From positions 1-5,750 of the forward strand of contig CAMUQE010000120.1 of assembly GCA_947096075.1 (NCBI GenBank): a DNA stretch of 5,750 nucleotides, written 5' to 3'. Position 1 is the first letter of the stretch; each line of letters starts with the position of its first letter. The DNA comes from Veillonella parvula (GTDB lineage: Bacteria > Bacillota > Negativicutes > Veillonellales > Veillonellaceae). The notes under the pieces were generated by a model. It did not search any database. It had not been told where the DNA came from and saw nothing but the letters and a program-made list of their open reading frames with translations. The position numbers were made by a program, and so were the translations under genes. Positions 1 through 5,750 of this stretch are shown here, in pieces.

Positions 1-499
1 AAATGCTTCTGTAGGTTCTGTACAAGCAGTTAACTTCAATTGCCCTGGACAAATCGTTATTGCCGGTGAAACTACAGCGGTGGAAACAGCAGCTGAAAAA
101 ATGAAAGAAGCAGGAGCAAAACGCGCAGTAATGCTTCCGGTAAGTGCTCCATTCCACAGCCGTTTGATGGAACCCGCAGCTCTTCGGTTAAAGGAAGAGT
201 TGGATAAGATCCAAGTGTGTGATGCACAAATTCCTGTAGTTGCAAATGTTACTGGCAAGATTTTGACTAATGCAAATGACATTAAAGAGTCCTTAGTTAC
301 TCAAGCCGCTAACCCTGTCTTGTGGGAAGATTGTGTAGCTGAAATGGTAAACTTTGGTGTTACTCGCTTTGTTGAAGTGGGGCCTGGGAAAGTACTCACA
401 GGTTTTACTAAAAAGATCAACAAAGATATGGAATTAGCTAATGTTGAAGACATTGCATCCTTAGAGAAAACGCTTGAATTTTTGAAGGGGGTTCGATAA
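1..499 (+). CDS. fabD: Malonyl-CoA:ACP transacylase, 3' part (5' end outside the window)
   Basis: FabD moves the malonyl group from malonyl-CoA to the phosphopantetheine thiol of ACP, supplying the extender unit of cytosolic FASII. The reading frame is open from position 2 and gives 165 residues, roughly the C-terminal half of a protein that is usually about 310 residues long. Visible family marks are NCPGQIVIAG near the left edge, the catalytic histidine in VSAPFHS (codon 155-157), a glutamine 49 residues later in VTQAANPV that matches the oxyanion-site Gln250 of the E. coli enzyme (His201-Gln250 spacing is also 49), and the C-terminal EVGPGKVLTGF. The GHSLG nucleophile segment lies outside the window. 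An apparent GTG start at position 80 is internal to the domain and is not the real start. The stop is 1 nt before fabG, so the two are co-transcribed and probably translationally coupled. Confidence 0.96.
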   Translation, partial: NASVGSVQAVNFNCPGQIVIAGETTAVETAAEKMKEAGAKRAVMLPVSAPFHSRLMEPAALRLKEELDKIQVCDAQIPVVANVTGKILTNANDIKESLVTQAANPVLWEDCVAEMVNFGVTRFVEVGPGKVLTGFTKKINKDMELANVEDIASLEKTLEFLKGVR

Positions 500-500
500 A

Positions 501-1244
501 ATGCATTTAGAGGGTAAAGTAGCCATTGTAACTGGCGCATCCCGTGGCATTGGTCGCGCTGTAGCTATCAATCTAGCACAATCTGGTGCTGATATTGTAG
601 TAAACTATAGCGGTAGCGAAGGTGCAGCACAAGAAACTGTTGAAGCTGTACAAGCGTTAGGCCGAAAAGCCATTAAATTTAAAGCTAATGTAGCAAATGC
701 TGATGAAGTTGCTTCCATGGTGGAAGAAGCTCATAAAGAATTTGGTCACATTGACATTCTCGTAAATAATGCGGGTATTACGCGCGACGGTTTGTTGATG
801 AGAATGAAAGACGAAGATTTTGATGCTGTAATTGATATCAACCTTAAAGGTGTATACTTGGTAACTAAAGCAGTATCTAAAATCATGATGAAACAACGTT
901 CTGGTCATATTATCAACATGACATCTGTTGTAGGTGTTATTGGTAATGCTGGTCAAACTAACTACGCTGCTTCTAAAGCGGGCGTAATTGGTTTTACTAA
1001 GTCCTGTGCTAAAGAATTGGCTAGCCGTGGTATTACAGTTAATGCTATTGCTCCAGGCTTTATCAACACAGATATGACCGATGTATTACCAGAAAAAGTT
1101 AAAGAAGCTATGGTTACTGAAATTCCATTGGGTCGTATGGCTGATGCTGAAGAAGTAGCAACAGTAGTAACATTCCTTGCTAGCGATTTTGCTAATTATA
1201 TTACAGGTCAAGTCATCAATGTTGATGGTGGCATGGTAATGTAG
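501..1244 (+). CDS. fabG: 3-oxoacyl-ACP reductase (NADPH-dependent SDR)
   Basis: FabG reduces 3-ketoacyl-ACP to (R)-3-hydroxyacyl-ACP, the first reduction in each FASII cycle. The 247-residue product is the usual length for a classical short-chain dehydrogenase. It shows the Rossmann dinucleotide motif TGASRGIG at residues 11-18, NNAG at 89-92, and the catalytic tetrad Asn114, Ser142, Tyr155 and Lys159, with the same Ser-Tyr-Lys spacing as E. coli FabG. PGFINTDM follows at 185-192 and the C-terminal ITGQVINVDGG at 234-244. Arg15 in the glycine loop is typical of NADPH preference. The ATG at 501 is preceded by AAGGGGG at 485-491 inside the end of fabD. General SDR paralogues look similar, but the position between fabD and acpP makes the fatty-acid role secure. 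No residue is missing. Confidence 0.97.
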   Translation: MHLEGKVAIVTGASRGIGRAVAINLAQSGADIVVNYSGSEGAAQETVEAVQALGRKAIKFKANVANADEVASMVEEAHKEFGHIDILVNNAGITRDGLLMRMKDEDFDAVIDINLKGVYLVTKAVSKIMMKQRSGHIINMTSVVGVIGNAGQTNYAASKAGVIGFTKSCAKELASRGITVNAIAPGFINTDMTDVLPEKVKEAMVTEIPLGRMADAEEVATVVTFLASDFANYITGQVINVDGGMVM

Positions 1245-1277
1245 TTGTAAAATTAGACTATATATAAATACACTTTG

Positions 1278-1288
1278 AAAGGAGGTGA
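1278..1288 (+). promoter_or_regulatory. Very strong ribosome binding site of acpP
   Basis: AAAGGAGGTGA matches essentially the whole anti-Shine-Dalgarno tail of 16S rRNA and sits 7 nt before ATG 1296. It fixes the acpP start. An in-frame TTG at 1275 would put this site inside the coding sequence and add seven residues not seen in ACPs, so it was not used. The strength fits the high demand for ACP. Confidence 0.9.
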
Positions 1289-1295
1289 ACCACTA

Positions 1296-1526
1296 ATGAA
1301 CACTTTCGATAAAGTTAAAGCAATCGTTGTGGAACAATTAGGCGTTGATGAAGCTGAAGTTACCATTGATTCTACATTCATCGACGACTTAGGCGCTGAC
1401 TCCTTAGATATCGTTGAATTGATCATGGCATTTGAAGAAGAATTCAATGTTGAAATCCCTGACGACGTTGCAGAAAAAATTAAAACCGTTAAGGATACAG
1501 TAGAATATATTGATTCTGCTAAATAA
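1296..1526 (+). CDS. acpP: Acyl carrier protein
   Basis: ACP carries the growing acyl chain on a 4'-phosphopantetheine arm and delivers it to every enzyme encoded around it. The 76-residue product has the standard length and the acidic four-helix composition of the family. The attachment serine is Ser36 in the DLGADSLDIVEL motif, with helix II acidic residues after it (EL, FEEEF) that form the usual docking face for FabD, FabG and FabF. The IPDDVAEKIKTVKD segment at 54-67 is typical of helix III and its surroundings. The start is chosen from the near-perfect Shine-Dalgarno just upstream. The gene sits 51 nt after fabG and is followed by a strong hairpin, an arrangement that would raise its transcript level over the downstream genes. 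Confidence 0.97.
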   Translation: MNTFDKVKAIVVEQLGVDEAEVTIDSTFIDDLGADSLDIVELIMAFEEEFNVEIPDDVAEKIKTVKDTVEYIDSAK

Positions 1527-1545
1527 GCTGTAAAGCTAACAATTC

Positions 1546-1587
1546 AACCGAACGGGAGGCCGAGTGGCCTCCCAACCGGTTTTATTT
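1546..1587 (+). terminator. Hairpin with U-rich tail between acpP and fabK (likely partial terminator)
   Basis: GGGAGGCC (1554-1561) and GGCCTCCC (1566-1573) form a perfect 8-bp GC-rich stem with a 4-nt loop (GAGT). An outer 5-bp stem, AACCG (1546-1550) with CGGTT (1577-1581), is separated from it by a symmetric AAC/AAC internal loop. TTTTATTT (1580-1587) follows. This is the form of a rho-independent terminator, but the downstream gene has no visible promoter of its own and belongs to the same pathway, so read-through (attenuation) or an RNA-stabilising 3' end for acpP mRNA is more likely than full termination. The hairpin is seen directly; its effect is inferred. Confidence 0.78.
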
Positions 1588-1589
1588 AC

Positions 1590-1595
1590 AGGAGG
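1590..1595 (+). promoter_or_regulatory. Ribosome binding site that decides the fabK start
   Basis: AGGAGG lies 8 nt before GTG 1604. The alternative TTG at 1598 would leave only 2 nt, too close for initiation, so GTG 1604 is preferred. The site starts 3 nt after the U-rich tail of the preceding hairpin, so the stem could also affect access of ribosomes to it. Confidence 0.8.
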
Positions 1596-1603
1596 ATTTG
1601 ATA

Positions 1604-2560
1604 GTGAAGCTCCCTGAACTTCGCATTGGGAATCTAGTGGCCAAAGTACCTATTATTCAAGGTGGTATGGCGATTAGATTGTCTACAGCTCGCTTGGCAG
1701 CAGCCGTTGCAAATGAAGGTGGTATCGGCCTTATTGCGGCATCGGGCTTGCCTTTCGATGAATTACGATACGAAATACAATTAGCTAGAAAATTATCACC
1801 TACGGGTATTATTGGTATAAATGCGATGGTAGCAGCAACTCAATTTGCTGGTTTAGTAAAGACTGCCATCGAAGAAGGCATTGATCTTGTAGTAGCAGGT
1901 GCTGGTTTTTCAAGAGATATGTTCGCAATGGGCAAAGAGTCTGGTACTCCTATTGTACCAATTGTTTCGTCCGCAAAATTAGCTCGCATTTCTGAAGGTT
2001 TAGGTGCTGCAGCTGTAATCGTAGAAGGCTGTGAAGCTGGTGGACACTTGGGAACGGATCGTTCTGCTCGAGAAATCGTTCCCGAAGTTGTAGCAGCGGT
2101 AAAAAATATTCCAGTAATTGCTGCTGGTGGTGTTCTAGATGGCCGTGATATCGTTGAAATGTTAAAAATCGGCGCTAGTGGTGTTCAAATGGGTAGCCGT
2201 TTTGCTGCTTCTGATGAATGTAATGCATCTGATGAATTGAAAAAAATGTATGTACGAGCTACAAACCCTGAGGATATTGTATTGATTCAAAGTCCTGTTG
2301 GGTTGCCTGGTCAAGCAATTAAAAACAAATTTGCTGAATCTGTTTTAGATGGTACTGTAGCACCTCCAACAGTGTGTGATAACTGTTTAAAACATTGTTC
2401 TCATAAATTCTGTATTATCCGTGCTCTTTCTCGTGCACAACAAGGTGATGTGGAAACAGGTTTGGTGTTCTCTGGCAATAATATGAGAAAAGTCGACAAG
2501 ATTATGCCAGTTAAAGATATCTTTGCTCAATTGAAACAGCAAGTAGCAGAGATTGATTAA
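1604..2560 (+). CDS. fabK: FabK-like enoyl-ACP reductase II / nitronate monooxygenase-family flavoprotein with a four-cysteine loop
   Basis: This is a TIM-barrel FMN enzyme. In this operon the expected job is NAD(P)H-dependent reduction of trans-2-enoyl-ACP, the last step of each elongation cycle. With the GTG start the product has 318 residues, normal for FabK. Family marks are PIIQGGMA at 16-23, VVAGAG at 96-101, EGCEAGGHLG at 141-150 with the catalytic-type His148, the phosphate-binding VIAAGGV at 171-177, and VQMGSRF at 194-200. The C-terminal part departs from characterised FabK proteins: residues 258-270 carry Cys258, Cys261, Cys265 and Cys270 in the pattern C-x2-C-x3-C-x4-C, followed by IIRALSRAQQGD. 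The same family includes nitronate monooxygenases, and the motifs do not separate the two by themselves. The FASII context favours enoyl reductase. Family is very secure; exact reaction is inferred. Confidence 0.8.
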   Translation: MKLPELRIGNLVAKVPIIQGGMAIRLSTARLAAAVANEGGIGLIAASGLPFDELRYEIQLARKLSPTGIIGINAMVAATQFAGLVKTAIEEGIDLVVAGAGFSRDMFAMGKESGTPIVPIVSSAKLARISEGLGAAAVIVEGCEAGGHLGTDRSAREIVPEVVAAVKNIPVIAAGGVLDGRDIVEMLKIGASGVQMGSRFAASDECNASDELKKMYVRATNPEDIVLIQSPVGLPGQAIKNKFAESVLDGTVAPPTVCDNCLKHCSHKFCIIRALSRAQQGDVETGLVFSGNNMRKVDKIMPVKDIFAQLKQQVAEID

Positions 2561-2582
2561 TTTAAAGGGCTGTATAGCTATA

Positions 2583-2590
2583 AGAGGTGG
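2583..2590 (+). promoter_or_regulatory. Ribosome binding site of fabF (supports the TTG start)
   Basis: AGAGGTGG lies 5 nt before TTG 2596. The first in-frame ATG is codon 71, well inside the conserved fold, so the TTG start is required for a complete protein. Confidence 0.8.
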
Positions 2591-2595
2591 AATAA

Positions 2596-3840
2596 TTGGA
2601 AAAACGTGTAGTAATTACTGGCTTAGGGGCAGTGACTCCTGTAGGTATCGGTAAAGAGAACTTCTACAATGCGTTATTGGCAGGCCAATCTGGTATTGGG
2701 CCGATTACACGCTTTGACGCATCTGACTATGCAACACGCATTGCTGGTGAAGTAAAAGATTTTGATATTACAAACTATGGGGTAGACAAAAAAGAAGCTC
2801 GTCGTATGGACCGTTCCGTAGAATTTGCTATCGGTGCAGCTGTTCTTGCTTGTGAAGATGCTGATCTTGATTTAGATAAAGAAGATTTAGACCGCTGTGG
2901 CACTGTAGTTGGTACTGGTATTGGTGGTATTGACTCTATCCATGAGGTATATGAAACTTTGTTTGATAAAGGTCCTGGCCGTGTAAGTCCGTTTGCAGTA
3001 CCTATGATGATTGCAAATATGACATCTGCACGTGTATCCATTCGCCTTGGTCTTAAAGGTCCTGTTATTACAGACGTAACAGCTTGTACCTCTGGTACTA
3101 ATGCTATCGGCGATGCATTCCGTATCATTCAACGCGGTGATGCTGATGTGATGTTCGCTGGTGGTACTGAAGCAGCTGTATCTCCAGCTGCAGTAGCTGG
3201 TTTTGCAGCTATGAAAGCCATGTCCACACGCAATGACGAGCCAACAAAAGCATCTCGTCCATTTGACCGTGATCGCGATGGTTTTGTAATGGGGGAAGGT
3301 TCTGGTATCGTAGTTCTTGAAGAATTAGAACACGCAAAAGCTCGTGGTGCTCATATTTACGCTGAAGTAGTAGGTTATGGTACCAATGGTGATGCTTACC
3401 ACATCACTGCACCAGCTCCTGGTGGTGTACAAGCTCGTAAATGTATGGAATTAGCAATTAAAGATGCAGGTATTGATCCTAAAGACGTTAACTACATCAA
3501 TGCTCATGGTACATCCACTGGCCTTAATGACCAAAATGAAACATTGGCTATTAAAGAATTGTTCGGCGATCACGCCAAAAATATCGCTGTTAACTCTACA
3601 AAATCCATGACAGGTCACTTATTAGGTGCTGCTGGTGCTATCGAAACTATCGTTATGGCGATGGCTATCGAAACTGGTAAAGTTCACCCTACAATTAACT
3701 GTGACAATCCTGATGAAGGTTTGGATCTAGACTATGTTCGTGAAGGGGCACGTGAACTACAAGTTAAATGTGCACTTTCTAACTCTTTCGGTTTTGGTGG
3801 TCATAACGGTACGCTTTGCATTCGCCGTTATGAAGCTTAA
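2596..3840 (+). CDS. fabF: 3-oxoacyl-ACP synthase II (beta-ketoacyl-ACP synthase)
   Basis: FabF condenses malonyl-ACP with an acyl-ACP and elongates the chain by two carbons with loss of CO2. The 414-residue product has the thiolase-fold KAS I/II layout and begins VVITGLGAVTPVG, the usual N-terminus. The active-site cysteine is Cys164 in TACTSGTNAIG. His304 (NAHGTST), Lys336 (NSTKSMTGH) and His341 complete the catalytic set, and Phe400 in SFGFGGHN matches the gatekeeper phenylalanine. All positions fall within one residue of the E. coli FabF numbering. The loop after His304 reads GTSTGLND, where many FabF proteins have a proline (GTSTPLND), a small variation. The start is a TTG with a good ribosome site. 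The gene follows fabK after 35 nt and its stop overlaps the rnc start by 1 nt. Confidence 0.97.
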   Translation: MEKRVVITGLGAVTPVGIGKENFYNALLAGQSGIGPITRFDASDYATRIAGEVKDFDITNYGVDKKEARRMDRSVEFAIGAAVLACEDADLDLDKEDLDRCGTVVGTGIGGIDSIHEVYETLFDKGPGRVSPFAVPMMIANMTSARVSIRLGLKGPVITDVTACTSGTNAIGDAFRIIQRGDADVMFAGGTEAAVSPAAVAGFAAMKAMSTRNDEPTKASRPFDRDRDGFVMGEGSGIVVLEELEHAKARGAHIYAEVVGYGTNGDAYHITAPAPGGVQARKCMELAIKDAGIDPKDVNYINAHGTSTGLNDQNETLAIKELFGDHAKNIAVNSTKSMTGHLLGAAGAIETIVMAMAIETGKVHPTINCDNPDEGLDLDYVREGARELQVKCALSNSFGFGGHNGTLCIRRYEA

Positions 3841-4580
3841 TGGTTGCTATCGAAGCGCATAAGAGTAAGATGACACAAGCTCGTGAAGAATCTCTTCATG
3901 GGCTTGTTGCTCGTTTAGACATACCTGTGTCAGATATATCCATTATAGATTGTGCTTTTACACATACATCTTATGCGAATGAACATAAATCAAAGCATAT
4001 CCATCACAATCAACGATTAGAGTTTTTAGGCGATGCTGTATTGGATCTTATTATTGGGGAATACCTATTTAAAAATTATCCAGATATGGCAGAAGGTAAT
4101 TTGACGAAAATTAAGGCTGCTACAGTATGTGAGGATTCTTTAGCATCTGTGAGTCGTTCTTTAGAACTAGGACAATATTTATTGCTTGGACATGGCGAAC
4201 GCGCTTCTGGCGGTAATGATCGCAACTCTATACTAGCGGATACCTTTGAGTCTCTCATTGGTGCTATTTATATTTCTACAGATTACCAAACGGTAATGAC
4301 CTTTGTTTTAAAACATTTAACTACTTATATCATGCAAGCCTTAGAAGGTAAGCGGGGCAAAGATTATAAGACATTATTACAAGAATATGTGCAACGAGAT
4401 GGGGACAAACATATTGTCTATCATTTGCTCAGTGAAAGTGGTCCCGACCATGCTAAAACCTTTCATATGGAGGTTGAAATCAATGGTATTACTTACGAGG
4501 CCGGCTCTGGTAAAAGTAAAAAAATTGCAGAACAACATGCGGCTCAATTGACTTTAGAAAAGTTGATGGCTGATAAATAG
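3840..4580 (+). CDS. rnc: Ribonuclease III
   Basis: RNase III cleaves double-stranded RNA in rRNA precursors and structured mRNAs. The 246-residue product has an N-terminal extension of about 25 residues, the endonuclease domain (about 26-165) and a dsRNA-binding domain (about 175-244). The signature reads NQRLEFLGDAVLDL at 57-70; Glu61, Asp65, Asp134 and Glu137 (ILADTFESLIG) are the four metal-binding acidic residues, all present. The dsRBD shows KTLLQEYVQ and ends with GSGKSKKIAEQHAA, the basic RNA-binding patch. Gln58 replaces the glutamate that is common just before RLEFLGD. The ATG at 3840 shares one base with the fabF stop (TAATG), suggesting coupled translation. No strong ribosome site precedes it. 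ATG 3870 is an alternative start that would remove 10 residues without touching either domain. Confidence 0.96.
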   Translation: MVAIEAHKSKMTQAREESLHGLVARLDIPVSDISIIDCAFTHTSYANEHKSKHIHHNQRLEFLGDAVLDLIIGEYLFKNYPDMAEGNLTKIKAATVCEDSLASVSRSLELGQYLLLGHGERASGGNDRNSILADTFESLIGAIYISTDYQTVMTFVLKHLTTYIMQALEGKRGKDYKTLLQEYVQRDGDKHIVYHLLSESGPDHAKTFHMEVEINGITYEAGSGKSKKIAEQHAAQLTLEKLMADK

Positions 4581-4604
4581 AAAAGCGCCGAATGGCGCTT
4601 TTTT
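4581..4604 (+). terminator. Intrinsic terminator after rnc
   Basis: AAAAGCGCC (4581-4589) pairs perfectly with GGCGCTTTT (4594-4602) around a GAAT loop, and the T run covers 4599-4604. It starts directly after the rnc stop codon and marks the likely end of the fab-rnc transcription unit. The A run on the 5' side gives it some capacity in the opposite direction too. Confidence 0.92.
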
Positions 4605-4607
4605 CTG

Positions 4608-4639
4608 TATAATAGTATGTGAGTAATAATCTATATAAT
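4608..4639 (+). promoter_or_regulatory. Possible promoter region of the radical SAM gene (two consensus -10 hexamers)
   Basis: TATAAT occurs at 4608-4613 and 4634-4639, directly behind the rnc terminator and 43-75 nt before the next start codon, where a promoter would be expected. Neither hexamer has a recognisable TTGACA-like box at 16-18 nt upstream or a proper TGn extended -10, and the area is very AT-rich, so the call is tentative. Confidence 0.4.
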
Positions 4640-4659
4640 AGTAGATGAGTAATAATTTT
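4608..4659 (+). repeat. Imperfect 26-nt tandem repeat, two copies, each starting with TATAAT
   Basis: Copy 1 is 4608-4633 and copy 2 is 4634-4659. They agree at 22 of 26 positions, and at 21 of the first 23. Both begin TATAATAGTA and contain TGAGTAATAAT. The pair fills most of the 77 nt between the terminator and the ribosome site of the radical SAM gene. A short inverted repeat, ATCTA (4629-4633) with TAGAT (4642-4646), spans the junction. Confidence 0.85.
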
Positions 4660-4670
4660 TACATAAGAAG

Positions 4671-4678
4671 AGGAGGTG
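4671..4678 (+). promoter_or_regulatory. Ribosome binding site of the radical SAM gene
   Basis: AGGAGGTG is a strong Shine-Dalgarno ending 3 nt before ATG 4682 (5 nt from the end of the GGAGG core). It supports independent initiation of a gene whose stop codon lies outside the window. Confidence 0.85.
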
Positions 4679-4681
4679 TCT

Positions 4682-5750
4682 ATGAAACCATTTGGTATGA
4701 TTCCCTTTTTTATACCTCACGTAGGTTGTCCCTATGTGTGTACATTTTGTAATCAATCTCGTATTACGGGCCAATCTGGTATTAGTCACCTAACTCCAGA
4801 TTATATACAACAAACAATTAAAGACTATGTAGGCACAAAACGGTGCGAGAAGTTTTGGGAGGTTGCCTTTTATGGGGGATCATTTACGGCTATTCCTAAA
4901 GATTTACAACATAAATTATTAATGCCTGCCTATGAAATACTTCAACGGGGAATCATTGATGGCATACGTTGCTCTACAAGACCTGATGCTGTAGGTGATG
5001 AAGCGATTACATTATTACAGTCTTATGGAGTAAAAACTGTAGAACTTGGCGTGCAGTCTATGAATGATGGTATTTTATTCAATGCTAAGAGGGGGCACAC
5101 GGCACAAGAGGTAGTAGAGGCTGTTACACGATTAAAACAGCATGATATGATCGTTGGGGTTCAACTTTTACCAGGACTAAAAGGAGAGACTTGGCAAACC
5201 ATAATAGAAACGGCCATTACGGTAGCTGCATTACAACCTGATTTTATACGTATCTACCCTGTACTAGTTATAGAGAATACAGAACTAGCCGACCAGTATA
5301 GAGATGGAGAATATGAACCACTAAGTACTGAGCTAGCTATACAGTATTGTGCATTTTTAAAAAATTGGTTTGAACAGCATGGTATTGAAGTCATTCGCAC
5401 GGGATTACAAAGTACAGAAGAATTAGATTCCGGTAATAGCTTAGTGGCAGGTCCATATGAGCCAGCTATGGGGGAGCTAGTTGTGAATGAACAATATAAG
5501 CAGCGAATTGAACGTTGTATTGATGAGCATGTATCTCAGTATAAGTATTCACTAAGTAACGATTGTTCTAATCTAACTGAATATGCTACTTATGAAAATC
5601 TAGGATTTAGTAGAGTTAATGCTGATAATACTGGATGTAAAGATAAGACTAATAATGATAAAACAAATTATATTGGGAATAATAGTATTGCAATAAAACA
5701 TAATATTATTATTTCTTATCCTAGAAGCTTAACATCTAAGGTGAGAGGGC
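4682..5750 (+). CDS. Elp3-like radical SAM protein (3' end outside the window)
   Basis: The frame stays open from ATG 4682 to the window edge, giving 356 residues without a stop. The N-terminus has the radical SAM cluster motif Cys16-x3-Cys20-x2-Cys23 in GCPYVCTFCNQ, which binds the 4Fe-4S cluster that cleaves S-adenosylmethionine. FYGGSFTAIP (63-72), STRPDAV (98-104), ELGVQSMND (121-129) and KRGHT (136-140) are typical of the Elp3-type radical SAM family (COG1243). GPYEPAMGELV (257-267) is a further mark of the stand-alone bacterial members. No acetyltransferase domain of true Elp3 is visible in the part seen, so tRNA U34 modification should not be assumed; substrate unknown. Residues about 285-340 are Asn-rich and look like an insert before the conserved-looking IIISYPRSLTSKVRG. 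Leucine codon CTA is more frequent here than in the fab genes. In related Firmicutes this gene often sits between rnc and smc. Confidence 0.88.
   Translation, partial: MKPFGMIPFFIPHVGCPYVCTFCNQSRITGQSGISHLTPDYIQQTIKDYVGTKRCEKFWEVAFYGGSFTAIPKDLQHKLLMPAYEILQRGIIDGIRCSTRPDAVGDEAITLLQSYGVKTVELGVQSMNDGILFNAKRGHTAQEVVEAVTRLKQHDMIVGVQLLPGLKGETWQTIIETAITVAALQPDFIRIYPVLVIENTELADQYRDGEYEPLSTELAIQYCAFLKNWFEQHGIEVIRTGLQSTEELDSGNSLVAGPYEPAMGELVVNEQYKQRIERCIDEHVSQYKYSLSNDCSNLTEYATYENLGFSRVNADNTGCKDKTNNDKTNYIGNNSIAIKHNIIISYPRSLTSKVRG

Noticed and set aside
80..499. A 139-residue protein starting at GTG 80
   Set aside because: The FabD reading frame continues unbroken to the left edge with conserved sequence (NCPGQIVIAG), so the GTG is an internal valine codon.
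657..956. Minus-strand open frame of 99 codons inside fabG
   Set aside because: The predicted product is Asn/Phe/Ile-rich without a recognisable domain and lies wholly opposite the conserved core of FabG.
1245..1275. TATATAAAT upstream of acpP as a possible internal promoter
   Set aside because: No -35-like box lies at 16-18 nt from a usable -10, and the best alternative (TTGTAA with TACACT) would start the transcript inside the ribosome site.
2573..2582. TATAGCTATA palindrome in the fabK-fabF gap as an operator
   Set aside because: It is only 10 bp, AT-rich and single, and does not resemble the FapR or FabT sites I know; it could easily arise by chance.
2775..3132. Open frames on the minus strand of 117 and 81 codons inside fabF
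   Set aside because: They lie opposite a fully conserved FabF, overlap each other, have no family-like motifs, and are typical shadows of a strongly codon-biased gene.
5678..5692. ATAATAGTAT shared between the insert in the radical SAM gene and the upstream tandem repeat
   Set aside because: A 10-nt AT-only-plus-G match between two very AT-rich segments is expected by chance and does not extend further.
1..5750. Mobile element, CRISPR array, tRNA or rRNA, or a novel defence-type system
   Set aside because: No transposase, integrase, long inverted repeats, spaced repeats or RNA gene structure was seen; the window is tightly packed housekeeping genes.

Overview
The window is a stretch of a bacterial chromosome carrying the later part of a type II fatty-acid synthesis (FASII) operon, followed by the RNase III gene and a radical SAM gene. 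All genes lie on the + strand. The order is fabD (3' part only), fabG, acpP, a FabK-like flavoprotein gene, fabF, rnc, then, after an intrinsic terminator, an Elp3-like radical SAM gene that runs off the right edge. The AT-leaning codon use, strong AGGAGGTG-type ribosome binding sites, a FabK-type rather than FabI-type enoyl reductase candidate, and the fab-rnc-radical SAM order fit a low-GC Firmicute. The best guess is a Negativicute such as Veillonella. This is inferred from gene order and protein style, not from a database match.

Layout: 1-499 is the C-terminal half of malonyl-CoA:ACP transacylase. fabG follows after 1 nt (501-1244). A 51-nt gap with a near-perfect Shine-Dalgarno leads to acpP (1296-1526). 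A 77-nt gap holds a strong hairpin with a U-rich tail (1546-1587), then the FabK-like gene (GTG start, 1604-2560). fabF (TTG start, 2596-3840) overlaps rnc (3840-4580) by 1 nt. A clear terminator lies at 4581-4604. It is followed by a 26-nt tandem repeat, each copy carrying TATAAT, and then the radical SAM gene (4682 to the edge). No stretch longer than about 100 nt lacks a gene.

How the genes work together: FabD loads malonyl groups onto ACP, FabF condenses and elongates, FabG reduces the 3-ketoacyl-ACP, and the FabK-like flavoprotein is the likely enoyl-ACP reductase. The dehydratase and the initiating FabH are not in view. The hairpin after acpP probably lets acpP be expressed in excess over the genes behind it. 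rnc appears to be the last gene of the transcription unit, translationally coupled to fabF.

Nothing here amounts to a new multi-gene system. The points most worth a second look are the four-cysteine loop of the FabK-like protein, the acpP-fabK hairpin, the promoter-like tandem repeat, and an Asn-rich insert in the radical SAM protein.
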